Shown: positions 1-11,991, numbered from the stretch's first letter. The stretch: DNA of 39,551 nucleotides from Ichthyophthirius multifiliis (GCF_000220395.1 NW_004086355.1:1-39551); one strand, 5' to 3'. A program made the numbers and translations. Notes: a model not told the origin generated them from the letters alone.

Positions 1-1211
1 TTTCATAAGTAATCATATATGCGGCTTTAATATATAATGTAATATTTTTTAATAAATATATGATTTTTACCATTTACTGGAATAGATCGGATTAAGCAAG
101 GAAAAATTCCTATATAAAGTCTTTATATTCCATGCTATAGATTTTTATACAAAAAATTATTATTATTTTATTTACTTTGTATATAACTTTTTTAGTATAT
201 TCAAAAGAATTTTCTATTTTTTTATTGCTTGCCTAAATAATTGTTTTAATCGTATCTATTGGATATATAAAAAGCCAATAAGACATACCTATATTTATAA
301 AAAATTATTTTAATATAAAAAAAAGTATAACCTGCAACACTGCCTGATATAAAATAATCAAAAATTTTTTTTCTTTTGAAATTTTTTCATTTTTATTTCT
401 TCCAAGTAATTTTTTAGTATAAAAATAAGAACCAAAATAAAATATGTTTCCAGTAGATTCTCTCAACATTTACGCGCTACTACCCCTGTAGAGTCCTTTA
501 AATCCTTTATGAATTCATATATTATTAAAGCTATATTAATATATTTATATTATTTAATTTTTGTATTTCAACCATATTATTTGTATATTTATATAGTAAC
601 TTAAAGTGTATTAAATTGCAATGCTTCTGAAGGATTTTAAACTTGCCTTCTATAATTTTTAATATTATATTTATTAATTTTTTAATTATTTTTTTTTATA
701 ATTATACCTGATCTTTACTAATTCAAAAGGAGTAAAGAACAATCCATCTAAAGCTCCGGCACAAAAATAACAAAATAGGCTTTTTGAACAAGTATCATTT
801 TCGGCTTTTACAATTTTTTTGAAAAAATCAATTACTCCAATAAGTAAAGAATTTTCAATAATTTATGCCATTAATGACATCGATCCACCTATTAAAATAT
901 ATTGCTATTAAATAATTTAAATATTTATTAATATAAAAAATGAATTTTTGAAAAAAGTAATGATAATAAATTATTTGAAAAAACTGAAATTAATTTAATT
1001 ATTTTTAATAATAATTGCATTTTTTTATAAAACCTCTGAATAATGCAAAAATTCCTTCAGAACGAACAGTTTATAAAAAACAATCAAAACCATTTTTGTA
1101 TTTATTCCTGTGTGTTTATAATTAAACTTTAATAAAATCGAACGGTTATCCTACAAGTTATCCAACTAATCCTGCATTAAAACCAGAAATCAATGAAACT
1201 TTAAAATCCAT
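1..1211 (-). CDS. mitochondrial carrier (SLC25), acylcarnitine-carrier-like, 3' end outside window
   Basis: Six-helix solute carrier of the inner mitochondrial membrane. All three family repeats are visible: PFDFIKVQLQ near residue 23, PFELVKIR in repeat two and YPIDTIKTIIQ in repeat three, matching the PxDxxKxxxQ signature. Other family features are KGLYRGS with MLREST, and IFPCLIRSIPVNAAYM near the end, which resembles the carnitine/acylcarnitine branch; the substrate is inference. ATG is at 1211. Introns (GT...AG) are read at about 889-1033, 650-707, 531-600, 289-331, 135-175 and 25-70, and the last exon runs off the left edge. The join between the exons ending at 601 and starting near 530 is not in frame by any intron I can find, so there is either one base error or a real lesion there. 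The other joins keep frame. Family identity is secure. Confidence 0.87.
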
Positions 1212-1289
1212 AATTAAAATATATTAAAATATTAAATAATTTTTAGTTTTTTATTTTTAAAATTATTCGATAATATATAAAAAATATAT

Positions 1290-1946
1290 GTTAGTTAACA
1301 TACAAATAAAAACTCTATATTGCATAAAAACAAATATTTTACACAATAAAATTAATAATAAATACACGAAGGATTTTATAAATTTATACGTAAATAAGTA
1401 TTATTTTAAAATTTATCTTATTCTTCATTATCAAAATTAAAGTGTTAATGATTTTCTAGTTTAGTGTAACATATTACATGCCCAATATAATAATAATTAA
1501 AATATTCGATATAAAATATTTTTTTATAATAGTGTCTCTATTATAATATATTCAACTCTTTCGTTTGTAATTAATTATATATTATTATTAAAAAATTAAT
1601 CTGAAAAAATAAATGCCTTTTTTATTTTTGATCAAGTTTTTAAACAAAATTACAGAAAAAATAAAATAATAAGAACAAGTAATATAAAAAAATTATGTAG
1701 AGCGCGATTTCTGTATATAGAATAAATTAATTAATCTATAATTATATCTATGATATTTTTATTTATAAAATAATGTAAAACTACTCTAAAATATACTATT
1801 ATTGAGTTTAATTACTCATATCCTACAATAACACTTTTTTATCTTTATTTAGAATTTTTTCAAATATCTAAAAGAAGAAAGTCGTTGAGAAGGCATTCCG
1901 CAATATCATCACTATAAATTTTAGAAGCTTCGAAACGGATGTATCA
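1290..1946 (-). pseudogene. eroded SAPS-domain (PP6 regulatory subunit-like) relic
   Basis: One minus-strand frame runs from about 1946 to 1530 with coding-like content but contains internal TGA codons at 1860-1862 and 1632-1634, plus one at 1944-1946 just before it. Past an A7 run near 1528 the sense moves to another frame, containing YYYIGHVICYTKLENHQHF. The order of short blocks resembles the SAPS domain: EASKIYSDDIAECLLND matches the 'ACEIL..DI' helix, EQLNSIIVYFRVVLHYFINK matches 'LNP.LA.YF.KV...L', and YIGHVICY matches 'GYMGHL..IAN'. The N-terminal hundred or so residues and the far C-terminus are missing. A SAPS gene without internal stops lies at 18822-22279, so this may be a decayed paralogue. 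The family call rests on remembered motifs only; alternatives are an unrelated small gene with odd splicing or assembly errors. Confidence 0.35.
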
Positions 1947-2085
1947 AAACATTAAATTATGAAAATAAATTAAAAAAATAAAAAAATATTATAAATGATT
2001 TTCATTTTTATTTATATTAATTGATAATTTGACATATCGTTAAAATAAAATTAATAAAAAAATAATTTGTATCATAAGTTTAATT

Positions 2086-3575
2086 TCAGTTATTGTTTTT
2101 TATTTCTTTTAAAAATTATTCTACAAAAAGTTCAATTTTAGAAATTTCGTTTTATTTTTCTTTATTTAAAAAGTCGTTTATCTATTTTTTTAAAAAAAAT
2201 ATTAAATAAAATAAAATCAAGTTTAAATTTATTTTACATCCTATATTTATTTTTGAATTAATTCTTATTTTTATGTTTTTTATAAAAATGATTCATTATC
2301 CAAATTTAATACTAATATTTATTTTTTTATATTTATATTTTCTTATTATATTTCTTTCATTATATCATGAGATTTTTTATGTTCTTCTTATAATTATCTT
2401 AAAATTTAAAAAAATACATGATTATGATTTATATATTTGTATATTTTTAGACTTTATCAAATCGTTTTGTATTATTGATTCTTGTTCTTTAATTTAGATT
2501 ATTTACTAGTATTTGCTTTCGTTTTCTTTATTAATACTATATAAATTGTTTATTTCTTCTTGCTATTATTTAATTTTATATTCTAAATCTAATTTTGTAT
2601 TTTTTATTTCTTCATATTTTTTATTGTTTATTCCTTTAAAATAATATATTTGCTGAGTATTTTATATATATACTTTCTTTTTATTATAATTCTTATAATT
2701 CAAATAAAAGTTTTTAATTTTTTTCAGTTTATATAATATGTTTATGTTCTGATTTGTTTCTATTTTATTCTATTTAGGCTTTCAACTTTTCAATGTTTTT
2801 TTACCATTAAAAATTCTATTTTTAATTTTATTTAATTTTTTAGTTAAAAAATAAATACATTATTTTATTAGTTTTCAAGTATTTCATAATTGATTTTCTT
2901 TTATTCGTTTATCGAGTTTTATAATTCTTGATAATTTTCTATTTTTTTTCTATTCATTTCTTAATCAATTCTAAGTAAATTATTATCTTTCTTTAAATCA
3001 TTTAAACTTTCTTTAGTATTTCTAATTTATTCAATATAATTTTATTCTTTTTCTTCCCAACTGCCTTTTAATTTTATAATTGCTTCTTCTAATTCGCTCT
3101 ATTATTTTTTTTGTATTTATTAAATAATACTCAAATTAGGTTTAATTACTTATATTTAATTTTTTTAATAAACAAGTATTTAAATTTATTCATTTTTTTA
3201 TAATAATTATCTGTTTAATTATGTTATTTCTTATTTTAAACATTCATCATATTATTATACTTCTTTAAGTTATATAATTTATTATTAATATTCAAAAATT
3301 ATTTCATCTTTTTTATTAAACTCATTTATTAAGTATTCAATCTATAATATTAATTGTATTTAATAATATATAATTATTAATTTTACTTTTTCTCTTTAAA
3401 TTTCAAGCTTCTATAAATAAAATTATTCTAACTAATGGTTAGCCTCTTCATTTTCTATTTACCGTATTTATTTAAAATAATCTTATGATTTATTATCTTC
3501 TTTTTAATGCAAATATTAAGAATTTTTTCTTTAAATTTTATAAATTTAATCATCATTTTCAACATTTCTAATCAT
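2086..3575 (-). CDS. coiled-coil protein
   Basis: Long Q/E/K/N-rich coiled-coil protein read from ATG 3575 to TGA 2086. The start reads MIRNVENDDQIYKIQ, and blocks such as NDLIKQLQEEHKKSHDIMK show heptad spacing. The C-terminus reads FVEQFLKEIKNNN before TGA. Introns that keep frame include one near 3370 (GTAAAATTAA...TATAG), one ending near 2370 that joins NDLIK to QLQEE, and one near 2190-2240 that joins QKQIQD to INDFL. Two other joins, around 3130 and 2650, were not settled to the base. No catalytic domain is visible. Ciliates encode many such proteins in basal bodies, axonemes and cortex, but nothing here fixes a location. The region upstream to 4133 is shared with the divergent EF-hand gene. 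Confidence 0.72.
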
Positions 3576-4133
3576 TTTATATAAATTAAAAATAAAAAAA
3601 TAATATAATTATATTTAAAAAATTAAAAATGAAAATAAAATATTAATTAATTTTATAAAATATAATTAGTTATTTGATACTAAAAAAAATTTCTAAATAA
3701 TTTTCTATAAAAATAATCCATTTAAATATTCATAATTCTTTTTATTTAATATTACTCATAAGTATAGCTTTTATTAAAATTAAAAAATATATTAAAATTT
3801 ATAAATTAATAGAACTTTTTACAAAAAAATATTTGAAACTCAAATTAATTTGAAATAAAGTACAGAAATGTTATAAAAATAAATATACATTAATAGTTTT
3901 TATAATAACTGTTTTTACTATATAATTTGTAAAAAATAAATATATTATGATTTTAATTAATTTTATTTAATATTATAAAATAAATTAATATATAATTGTT
4001 TTATTTTATACAAATGTCATAAATTCAATAATAATAATAAGAATCGTCATCATTAAAATAAATCATTTGTAAACCCCCTTAAAATATAGTATATCTTATA
4101 TTACTTATAAATATTTTTAATATTTTAATAATT
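3576..4133. other. divergent intergenic region
   Basis: 558 bp of A/T-rich DNA between the divergent coiled-coil gene (start 3575) and EF-hand gene. It presumably holds both promoters, but I recognise no motif. A small C-rich patch (acccccttaaaa) lies near 4072-4083. Confidence 0.5.
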
Positions 4134-5208
4134 ATGTCATTAGTTTTAATTGCAATATAATTAAAGAAAATGGTTAAAATCACATGGAAAAGAAGATTAT
4201 ATTGATTTCAAAGATGATGAAATTTTACTTTTAAGAAATTATTTTAGATCTTTAGATAGCGACGGAGGAGGTAAATTGATTTTAATTATTAATATATATT
4301 CAAAAATTTAATAAATTAATTTATCATAATAAATAATTAATCTATTATATATATAAAGGTAGTATAGGGGTTGAAGAACTTGAAGATCCACTTATTGCTC
4401 TAGGCTTAGCATAAAACAGAGAAGAAGTATAAAAATTAATTGATTAAGTAGATTAAGATGGTTCTGGAGATATTGAATTTACTGAGTTCTTAACAATTAT
4501 GAGTAGTGTTTAGAAAAATGATAAAAATAAAAAAAATGATGATTCTGAAAAAAGTGCAATCTTTGATTTTTTTAAAAGTAATATATAAATTTAATATAAT
4601 ATAATAATAAATATATATAAATAAAAATTTAAGAAATGATGACTGGAAAATTAGAAGATGAAATGGATTAGAATGTTCCATTTCGTTTGAATGTAAGTTA
4701 ATATAGAAGAAAGAAAATATTAGGTAAGATTATATTTTTTTAATATATTATTAACTTGTTCTAAATAAATTTTCAAAATTTAATATAAAAAGATGCAATT
4801 ATGAGCTCTAATAAAGATAAAAAAGATAAAGGATAAAAAATATTATAAGTATTTATAAATATATGATTTTAAATTTATTCATAAAAAAAAAAACATAGGC
4901 ATTCAAAAAATAATTGATATTTAAAAAATAGCAAGAAAAAATTGAAAAAGGAGAAGATCCTAATGGTAAAATAAAATAATAATATGTTAAATTTAATAAA
5001 TCAATATAATTTAAAAGATATTTCCATTGATTAAATACCAAATAATGAGAATGGAGTAAATACAAGAAATGGTTTTCCTAAAATGCCAAGGTATACTAAA
5101 TTACAATAAAAATTATTATATATTATAATTAATAGAATTATACAACCAACAAATAAGCTCTTAGTCAAACCAAAAGCAAACCCCATATAAAATTAATTTA
5201 AGTAATGA
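4134..5208 (+). CDS. calmodulin-like EF-hand protein with basic C-terminal tail
   Basis: Calcium-binding protein with two canonical EF-hands. The first loop is DSDGGGSIGVEE, split by an intron after the third glycine (about 4272-4358). The second is DQDGSGDIEFTE, after helix EVQKLIDQV. All ligand positions (D1, D3, S/G5, E12) fit. After the hands come short exons encoding a K/N-rich tail with GKLEDEMDQNVPF, DKKDKGQKIL, KIEKGEDPND, NTRNGFPKMPR and a final VKPKANPIQNQFKQ before TGA at 5206. Five further introns of about 50-85 nt keep frame. The start is unresolved: ATG 4134 is out of frame with the first hand, and no in-frame ATG precedes it, so there is either a missed upstream exon or a base error. 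Two hands plus a tail is unlike calmodulin (four hands). Partner unknown. Confidence 0.8.
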
Positions 5209-5995
5209 TCTATTTAATTCTTTACAAATATATTTGGCTACAAAATTTGATAAATAAAAATTATAAAAATAAATAAAAAATGAAGTTAATATATATTTTT
5301 TTAAATGACTTTTTCAAGTATAAAACTAACTAAAAATAAAAGTTTAAATTATTTTTTAAATACAAAATTTTAATTAAATAAATATTAATTTTATCACAAT
5401 GTTTATTTATTAATAATAAAATAATATATAACTTTATCATATTTTCTTTATATCTTTTCTATAATTTTTTTATAAAAACTGTATCAAAATAAAAATATTT
5501 ATAATTTTGGAAAACAGGAAAAAAAAATTAAATTAAAAAATGTTCGATTAAATTTTTAAAAAGTGAAATTGCAGTATAATTAAAAAAGAAAGAATATAAA
5601 CAATAATATTTTATTATTTATTTTTGTAATTTGACTAATATGTGTTATAAAAATTAAATTATATCAATATTTGACCAAACATAAATATTGTATTTGGCGA
5701 AAAATTTCGGCTCATAATTTATTTTAAAATTAATTAATTTCAAAAGAAAATTAATACTTGTTCGATAAAATAAACTTAATATTTTGAAAATCATATTAAA
5801 TTATTAATTATAATTATTATTTTTTATTGTAATTTAATTAATTTAATTTAAAATCAAAACTAATAAAATGAATTTATTAATGAAATTAATTAAATTTGAT
5901 TTATAATATATAATATATTTAATTAATGTTTGTACTATAAAAAAATTTTTTAAATAGTATATATATTGCATTTATTTTCAAATTAATATTTTAAT
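5209..5995. other. intergenic, convergent 3' ends
   Basis: 787 bp of very A/T-rich DNA between the ends of the EF-hand gene (+) and the small minus-strand gene. I see no gene, repeat or RNA. A short G/C patch near 5694-5715 (ggcgaaaaatttcggctc) has an imperfect hairpin look but no recognised identity. Confidence 0.5.
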
Positions 5996-6773
5996 TCATT
6001 AATGTGGTATAAAATTAACTTTTGGTGCCCATATCTATAATTATAAAATATATTTTAATATGTATATATAATTTTTATACCTAATTTTATCCACTACTTA
6101 ATTTTTCTTTTAATTTTTATTTTCTCGCTTCTGCCTTTTCTTTCTATCTTATTTATTCGTCAGTTAAGTTATCATAATCATTGTTTATATTTTATTACTA
6201 TTCGGCTATTATTGGTATATTAAAAAATGTTTAAATAATTTATTTTTGATTTTTATATATTTCTTACATTTTATATTTATTTGTTCGCTTTAATTTATTT
6301 TTAATTCTTCATTTTTAATATTTTCTTATTGCTTTTTAGAGTATTCTTAAAACTTTTAAAACATAAAGTCCTTTTTATATTCTCCATTATTATTTAACTA
6401 TTTATTTTTCGGTAAAATATTATAAATTGCTTTTTCAACTTTACCTATTTAGTTTTATTTTAAAAATAGTAAATTTTAAATTATATAAATAACATTTATC
6501 ATAAGTAAATTTTGATATGAATTCATTCATATTTTTTTCATTATTAAAATGTAAATGTGCTCTTGAATATTCAATTTAATTTTAACTATTGAAAAATTAA
6601 AATTTAATTTATTATTTTTATAATTAAATAAATTATTACAAAAAACAACCCATTACATAATATTAATATATTATTTAATTTTAGAATTATTTAATTAATT
6701 CTAAAAAATGTTTTTCTTCTAATTCAGGATTTAATTGAGTTATATTTACTTTAAATGATTATATTTAACTCAT
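5996..6773 (-). CDS. small hypothetical protein, charged coil and aromatic C-terminus
   Basis: Five exons (6640-6773, 6494-6585, 6268-6444, 6081-6205, 5996-6034) total 567 nt and translate to 188 residues with every splice in phase, which is good evidence that it is real. The N-terminal half is mixed helical (PELEEKHFLELIKQF, KCKVEKAIYNILPKNK). A central part rich in Q, N and K leads to a charged helix, NLTDEQIRQKEKAEARKQK. The last exon encodes only IWAPKVNFIPH before TGA. That tryptophan/proline tail looks like a conserved terminal peptide rather than drift, but I do not recognise the family. No signal peptide or membrane segment is visible. It starts divergently from the aspartyl protease gene 257 bp away. 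Confidence 0.78.
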
Positions 6774-7030
6774 TTTTTTTCTATTTACTAATATCAATAA
6801 TTCAGAAATAAATAGAATAATTAATATATATAAATATTTAATGTAAAAATTATAGAAACATATAAGATATTTATTTCAATATTAATTTTAAATAATTATT
6901 AAAAATTCAATATAATTATATTATTATAATATAATTAAATTTAAATATTTTTGTAGTCTTTATAATATTGTTTTTTCTTTAATAATAAAATAAAGCATAT
7001 TTTTATTTAAATATAATTAAAATTTATTCA
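6774..7030. promoter_or_regulatory. divergent promoter region
   Basis: 257 bp separate the start codons of the divergent small gene (minus) and the aspartyl protease (+), so both promoters must lie here. The sequence is nearly pure A/T and no specific element can be named; the call is from position only. Confidence 0.4.
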
Positions 7031-8289
7031 ATGATGCTCAAATTTTTTATTTTCCTTACCTTTTTGACATTTATTATTACATTTTTATAAGGATAACGTT
7101 TTAATATATAATTAAAAAGTAAACATAGCTCTTTAAATTTCCTTAAGAATTTTAGAAGCCAAATCTAATAGTAAAACTATCATAAATATAAATTAAAAAG
7201 CATCCGTAGCAAATTATTAGAAAAGTTGCATTTAAATTAAAAAGCAGTTCAAGATTTTAATTTATATTCTATATATGATAATTCCTATTCTGTGGATTTA
7301 GTAATAGGTTCAGATAATTAATTTTTCAAAGTTACTATTGATACAGGCAGCTCTATAACTTGGGTTGGGTTAAAAGACTGTTCATAGTGTAAAGAAATAG
7401 GATTTAAGAAATTTTTTATCTGTGAAACAAGCTAAACTTGTAGTTAGGAAAATAGAGAAATACAAATTTAATATGGACAAGGGTAAGTTGTGGGAACGGT
7501 TTTTAAAGATAAAGTAGGTTTCTCATAATCGAACTTTTTTATTTAAAATTAACATTTTTTGGGAATAAAGGAAATTAATGAATTAAATTATTATCCTTCT
7601 TAAGGGCTTTTAGGTTTAGGATTCTCTAAACTTAGTTCTGGGCTTGGAAACATAATTGATAATTTAAAAGAGCAAAAAGTAATTTCTAAAAAATAATTTT
7701 CATTTTATTTAACTTAAGAAAAAGATGACGAAAAGAAAAAAATTAAATAATTAATAATTATTTTATTATTGGAGAAAATGATTCTAATTTAGCTGATTTA
7801 AGTCAAGGTTTTAGCTGCCCAGTAAATTCTAAAGATTATTGGAGTATTTAAGTTGTTTAAACCTTTGCAATAGTTTAAGATTTAGAAATTAATCTTGGAT
7901 TACAAAGTAATTAAGCTATTATTGACTCAGGGACTAGTTTTATTATATTTAATCAAAACGATTTTAAAATAATTAAAAATTACTTTTTTAGCTTGAAAAA
8001 ACTAGAATGCAAAATAAATACTGAATTATAACTTATATAATGTAATTAAATGGATATTTCGGTTTATCCATCATTAAAATTTGAATTTTGTAATTAAAAC
8101 TCAACTTTTGTTACGCCTGAAAATTATTTACTTTGTGATAAAAAAGTTTGTTATATAAGAATAGCTGGTAATTAAAATGGAAATTAACCAATAGTTATTT
8201 TAGGAGATATTTTCTTTAGAACTAAATATATTACTTTTAATTAAGACGAATTAAAAATTTATTTTTATAAATAAAAATAATTAGAATGA
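7031..8289 (+). CDS. pepsin-family aspartyl protease, secreted or lysosomal
   Basis: Two-lobed aspartic endopeptidase. Both catalytic motifs are present: DTGSS at 7340-7354, followed by ITWVG, and DSGTS at 7924-7938, preceded by AII. The flap tyrosine region may be IQYGQGQVVGTV. The start MMLKFFIFLTFLTFIITF is a clear signal peptide, followed by a short pro-region, so the product enters the secretory path. GLLGLGFSKLSS and VILGDIFFRTKYITF are the usual lobe landmarks. No introns are needed. The frame breaks once in the linker between lobes, at an A7 run (7736-7742), where no GT...AG intron fits; both sides are otherwise perfect, so a missing A in the assembly is the simplest reading. Length about 418 residues, normal for the family. 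Cathepsin D-like function is inference. Confidence 0.9.
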
Positions 8290-8535
8290 AATAAAAAATG
8301 TTGTATCAAAATATTTACAACCCCAAAATTTAATAAAATTTTTTCATTATATAATATTCTCTTTATATTTTAGAAAATAAATATAGAACATTAAAAAAAG
8401 CTGTAAAAATTAATATTGTGAACTTTCTATAATTTATAATATATTTAACATATGATTCTATTTTAAATATCAGTTTTAAAAATAATTTGAAGATAAATAT
8501 ATATTTTTAAAATTCATATATTAATAAAATAAATA

Positions 8536-9300
8536 TCATACAAACAATTATAATTAATATAAGAATAAATAATAATATATTTAAAAACAATTATAATTTT
8601 ATTTAAAATATTTTGTTTTATTGAGTATATTTATTTTAACTATATTAATTATTTATTATTAATAATATTTATGTGTTGAATAAAATTAAATGTTTATTAA
8701 AAAATTTTCAAGTAACTATTTAAGCGCATCAGGAAGTTCTTAAAAAAATATTTTTTGTTCTTTATTTTATTCTTAAAATTCTTTTTATCTCTTTCTTAAA
8801 TTTTAATTTTATTCTAGTTAATCGAAATATTTTAATTTAAGTATGTTAGTTATTTTTAAAAATACTTTTTTATAAATTTATATTATCATTTATTTATTTT
8901 ACACTTTTTATAATAATTTAAGTTAAGAATAATAATATCTTATATTTTTTTAATATTTCATTTTTACATATATTTTTTTTTTAATATACTATTATTATTA
9001 TTCTTCTATATTTAATCGCTAAAAGTTCATTTTTTACTAATAACAATTGTATTATTTGATTATTAAATATTTATTCTATTTATTTTATTCTAATTATGTA
9101 TTATCCAATCTATTTTTATTGGTATTATTATTATAATCATTAGCAGATTATGAAGATTAAAGAACTTTTTTTAATTTCACAATAACTTTTTATAATTTTT
9201 CTTCTACTTAAGTAATATTAATTTTTTTGGTATCTAATCTTGTGTATAAATTTTTTTATTAGTAATTTATTAATTTTTTTTAAGATATTATAATTTATTT
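8536..9300 (-). CDS. Q/K-rich coiled-coil protein, ends uncertain
   Basis: A minus-strand frame without TGA runs from about 9290 to 8538 with heptad-like content: RLDTKKINITQVEEKLQKV near the start, then LDNTQLEQNKQNKY, KMNFQRLNIEEQQQQ, and NLRKRQKEFQEQNKEQ leading to ELPDALKQLLENF. The mix of E, L and K at coiled-coil spacing argues for coding, since open frames of this length also occur by chance at this base composition. No confident start codon or 5' splice join was found. The last 50 codons before TGA 8536-8538 are poor in informative residues, so the true end may be earlier by splicing. Function unknown. Confidence 0.45.
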
Positions 9301-10430
9301 TTTATAAAAAAAAAAACATATTAAAAAACAATTGACATAAAATTTTATAAGCTTTCAAATACATTTTTTTTATAGCTTTAATAAAATAATATAGTATACA
9401 TTAAAATTCTTATTTTTAGAAAAAAAAAAAAAATTAAATTGGATTTCTAATAAAACATAATAAAATATATAAAATTATATAAATATATAAACTTTAGATC
9501 AGAGAAATATAAATTAAAAATATTTTATAAAATACTAATAATAAAAGTATTTTAAAATAATACTTTTTTTAAAAAAAGTAAAAATTAAATTTATTAAATC
9601 TTTACTCGATATTGAAAAAAATCCATCATACAATAGTAAAAGTATTTTAAAAATAATAAGACTATAGAATTTTTAAAATTATCATTATTTAATTTAAAAA
9701 TTATATTATAGGTTATTAGCCTTTAAAAATAAAGAAATTTTTTTTAAAAACAAAAAAATATTATGTAAAATTTAGTTTTATTAAAATTATATAAATACAT
9801 TTTTTTAAGAAATTATAGTTTTTATTTTTCAAGAATATGTAATAAATATATAATATTTTTCTTTTATATATATTTTATGATTAATATACAAAAAAATATT
9901 TTATTATGTTAAATGTTTATTTTTATATAAAATTATATCTATTATTGATATTTAAAAAGTTCTCATCAATAAAATATTTTTAATCTAGATTAACTTTAAC
10001 TAAAAATATAAAATATAATATTTAATTTTTTTTAATAAAAATATTGAATAAATAAAAACTTGATTGTTATTTTTTAAATGAATTTTACTAATTAGTCAAT
10101 CAAATTAAAGTAAATTTTTATATAAAAAATAGAAATTTATTTCTTTAATAAATTGTAAAAATATGAATTTTATTAATGAACCTTATTTTTAGATAAATAT
10201 TCTCAATATCTAATATTATTTAAATAGTCATTGTTTAACTTTTTATTTAAATTTATTTTACAAAATAAATAAATAAAAACTAAAAAAAATACATAAACTT
10301 ATATTTTAATTATAAAACTAAACATTGTTTATATTTCTAATTAATTTGTTTTTTGATTATTTTGTTTATTATATAAATCTTACAATAATATTAAATATAT
10401 ATTTTTAATAAATTTTCTTGCTTTAAAATA
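9301..10430. other. long A/T-rich intergenic
   Basis: About 1.1 kb without convincing coding sequence on either strand. It has several A and T runs (for example the A13 near 9420) and no G/C-rich patch that would suggest an RNA gene. Confidence 0.5.
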
Positions 10431-11515
10431 TCATTATAAATTTTTAATAATTTCTTCAACATATTCAGGAGATCTTTCAGTATAGATAGGATTCGCAGTA
10501 GAAATGACACACAATTCAACATTCTTCTTATTAATTTTTTCTTCCATGACTTATTTTAGACAATTTAAAGCTAATTTTTCAGCTTCTAACAAAGTTAAAT
10601 CCTATTTTATTTTTTTGGAAAATAATATTTAATTGAATAAATTTAATATTACTTATTTATATTATTCATTCAAAATAACTTGTATTCCTTCATCAGCAGG
10701 TCCAATACCTTAAGCAAAATATTCGGTCATAGTTCCGGAAGGATCTAATAATAATAAGTAGTTTAATTAAATATATAATTTAGATATATACCTGTTTTAT
10801 AAAGATTAGGACCACTATCGTCTACTCCGGCTATTAGCAATGCAACACCATAAGGTCTTGACTGTGTAAAAAATTAAATTTATTTTTAATTAAAGAAAAC
10901 AAAAAATAATATTATATAAATAATATAAAAACATTTTTATAAAAAATTCTAATTTTTTTAATTACCATTGGTTTTCTTTTCATAGATGGATCTCCTTCTC
11001 CGAAATTGAGTGCTAAATCAGATACTGTTTATGTCAAAGCTCTAACATTCATAGGCTCGTTATATGTAAATCTATGATTTTATGCCTCTACTCTAGCATA
11101 ATCAACTAATGTACGTGCATCTGGAATAAATCCTGAAGCTGCACAAGCTATATGACAATCAATCTTTTAATATTTTTTTTAAACTAATTAATTTTTTTAT
11201 TTATACTTCAGATATCTTTTCATTTGATTTAGGATTCATTAATGTAGAATCAACCTTTCTTTCAACAGCTAATACGACACCTTCATTTACTTTTATTCCA
11301 ATTGAAGAGTTACCTAACTTTTTTTTATTTTTTTATTTTTAATTATTTTTTTAATTTTAAAATATTTACTTTCATAGCTTGCATTGCATTTTCTACTTAA
11401 AGTAATCTTCCTTGTTTTGAAAATGTGTTTACACTTCTATCATAATTACTACTGTTTATATTAATTTTATTTTATTTTTTTTTATTTCTAAAATTAATAA
11501 CTTTGCGTTTGACAT
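10431..11515 (-). CDS. PSMA5: 20S proteasome subunit alpha type-5
   Basis: Alpha-ring subunit of the 20S proteasome core. Seven exons (11502-11515, 11370-11451, 11207-11317, 10966-11163, 10792-10861, 10653-10744, 10431-10601) total 738 nt and give 245 residues, against about 241 in animals. The alpha signature NYDRSVNTFSKQGRLLQVE is at residues 7-25, followed by AMQAMKLGNSSIGIK. Alpha-5-specific landmarks are EGDPSMKRKPMSRPYGVALL, TDPSGTMTEYFAQGIG, CLKQVMEEKINKKNVEL and a C-terminal EYVEEIIKNL. There is no catalytic threonine, as expected of alpha subunits. All six introns are GT...AG, 44-103 nt. The first exon has only 14 coding bases. It heads a minus-strand run including uL5. Confidence 0.96.
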
Positions 11516-11991
11516 TTTCTATATTTTTTATTTTTAATATTATTATTTTTTAAATATCTTTATTTTCTTATCTTTATATATTTTTAATTTATAAATTATA
11601 TATTTTATTTTAAGAACCGGACTTTTGTAAAAAATAAAATATAGAAATTATAATAAAACTACATTTTCTGAAAGTTTCTAATATTACTAAAAACTTTAAG
11701 TTCTGAAAAGATTTTATTTATAAAATAATATAATTTTATATTTCTTACTTATATAATTTTTAAATATTTAATATGTAAACAAATTTCTTAAAATTAAATA
11801 CAAAAAAGGAAATATAAGTATTTTTTCTAATGTAAAAACTATATATTTTAAAAAATATTTTTATAAATTTTATTAGTTTTAAATAAAAATAATTTTAATT
11901 ATATAAAGAAAGATTTAAATAAAATTAATTATGCATACTGTTATATATTTTATTTTTATTATTATTGAATTAACAAAAAATCACTGATTTT
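11516..11991. other. intergenic
   Basis: 476 bp between the alpha-5 start and the uL5 stop, both minus strand. A/T-rich, no recognisable element; it must hold the uL5 terminator and the alpha-5 promoter. Confidence 0.5.

Noticed and set aside
1853-1962. + strand exon reading SKRRKSLRRHSAISSLQ with a stop
   Set aside because: Attractive basic peptide, but the same bases read better on the minus strand as part of the SAPS-like stretch, and no upstream + strand exon was found.
2273-2497. 74-codon hydrophobic + strand frame
   Set aside because: Antisense to the coiled-coil gene 2086-3575; hydrophobic content is the complement of K/N/E codons.
8318-8328. CAACCCCAAAA, matching a hymenostome telomere repeat and telomerase RNA template
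   Set aside because: Only one and a half units, no tandem array, and the flanks lack the expected conserved template-boundary and stem elements; it lies just past the protease stop.
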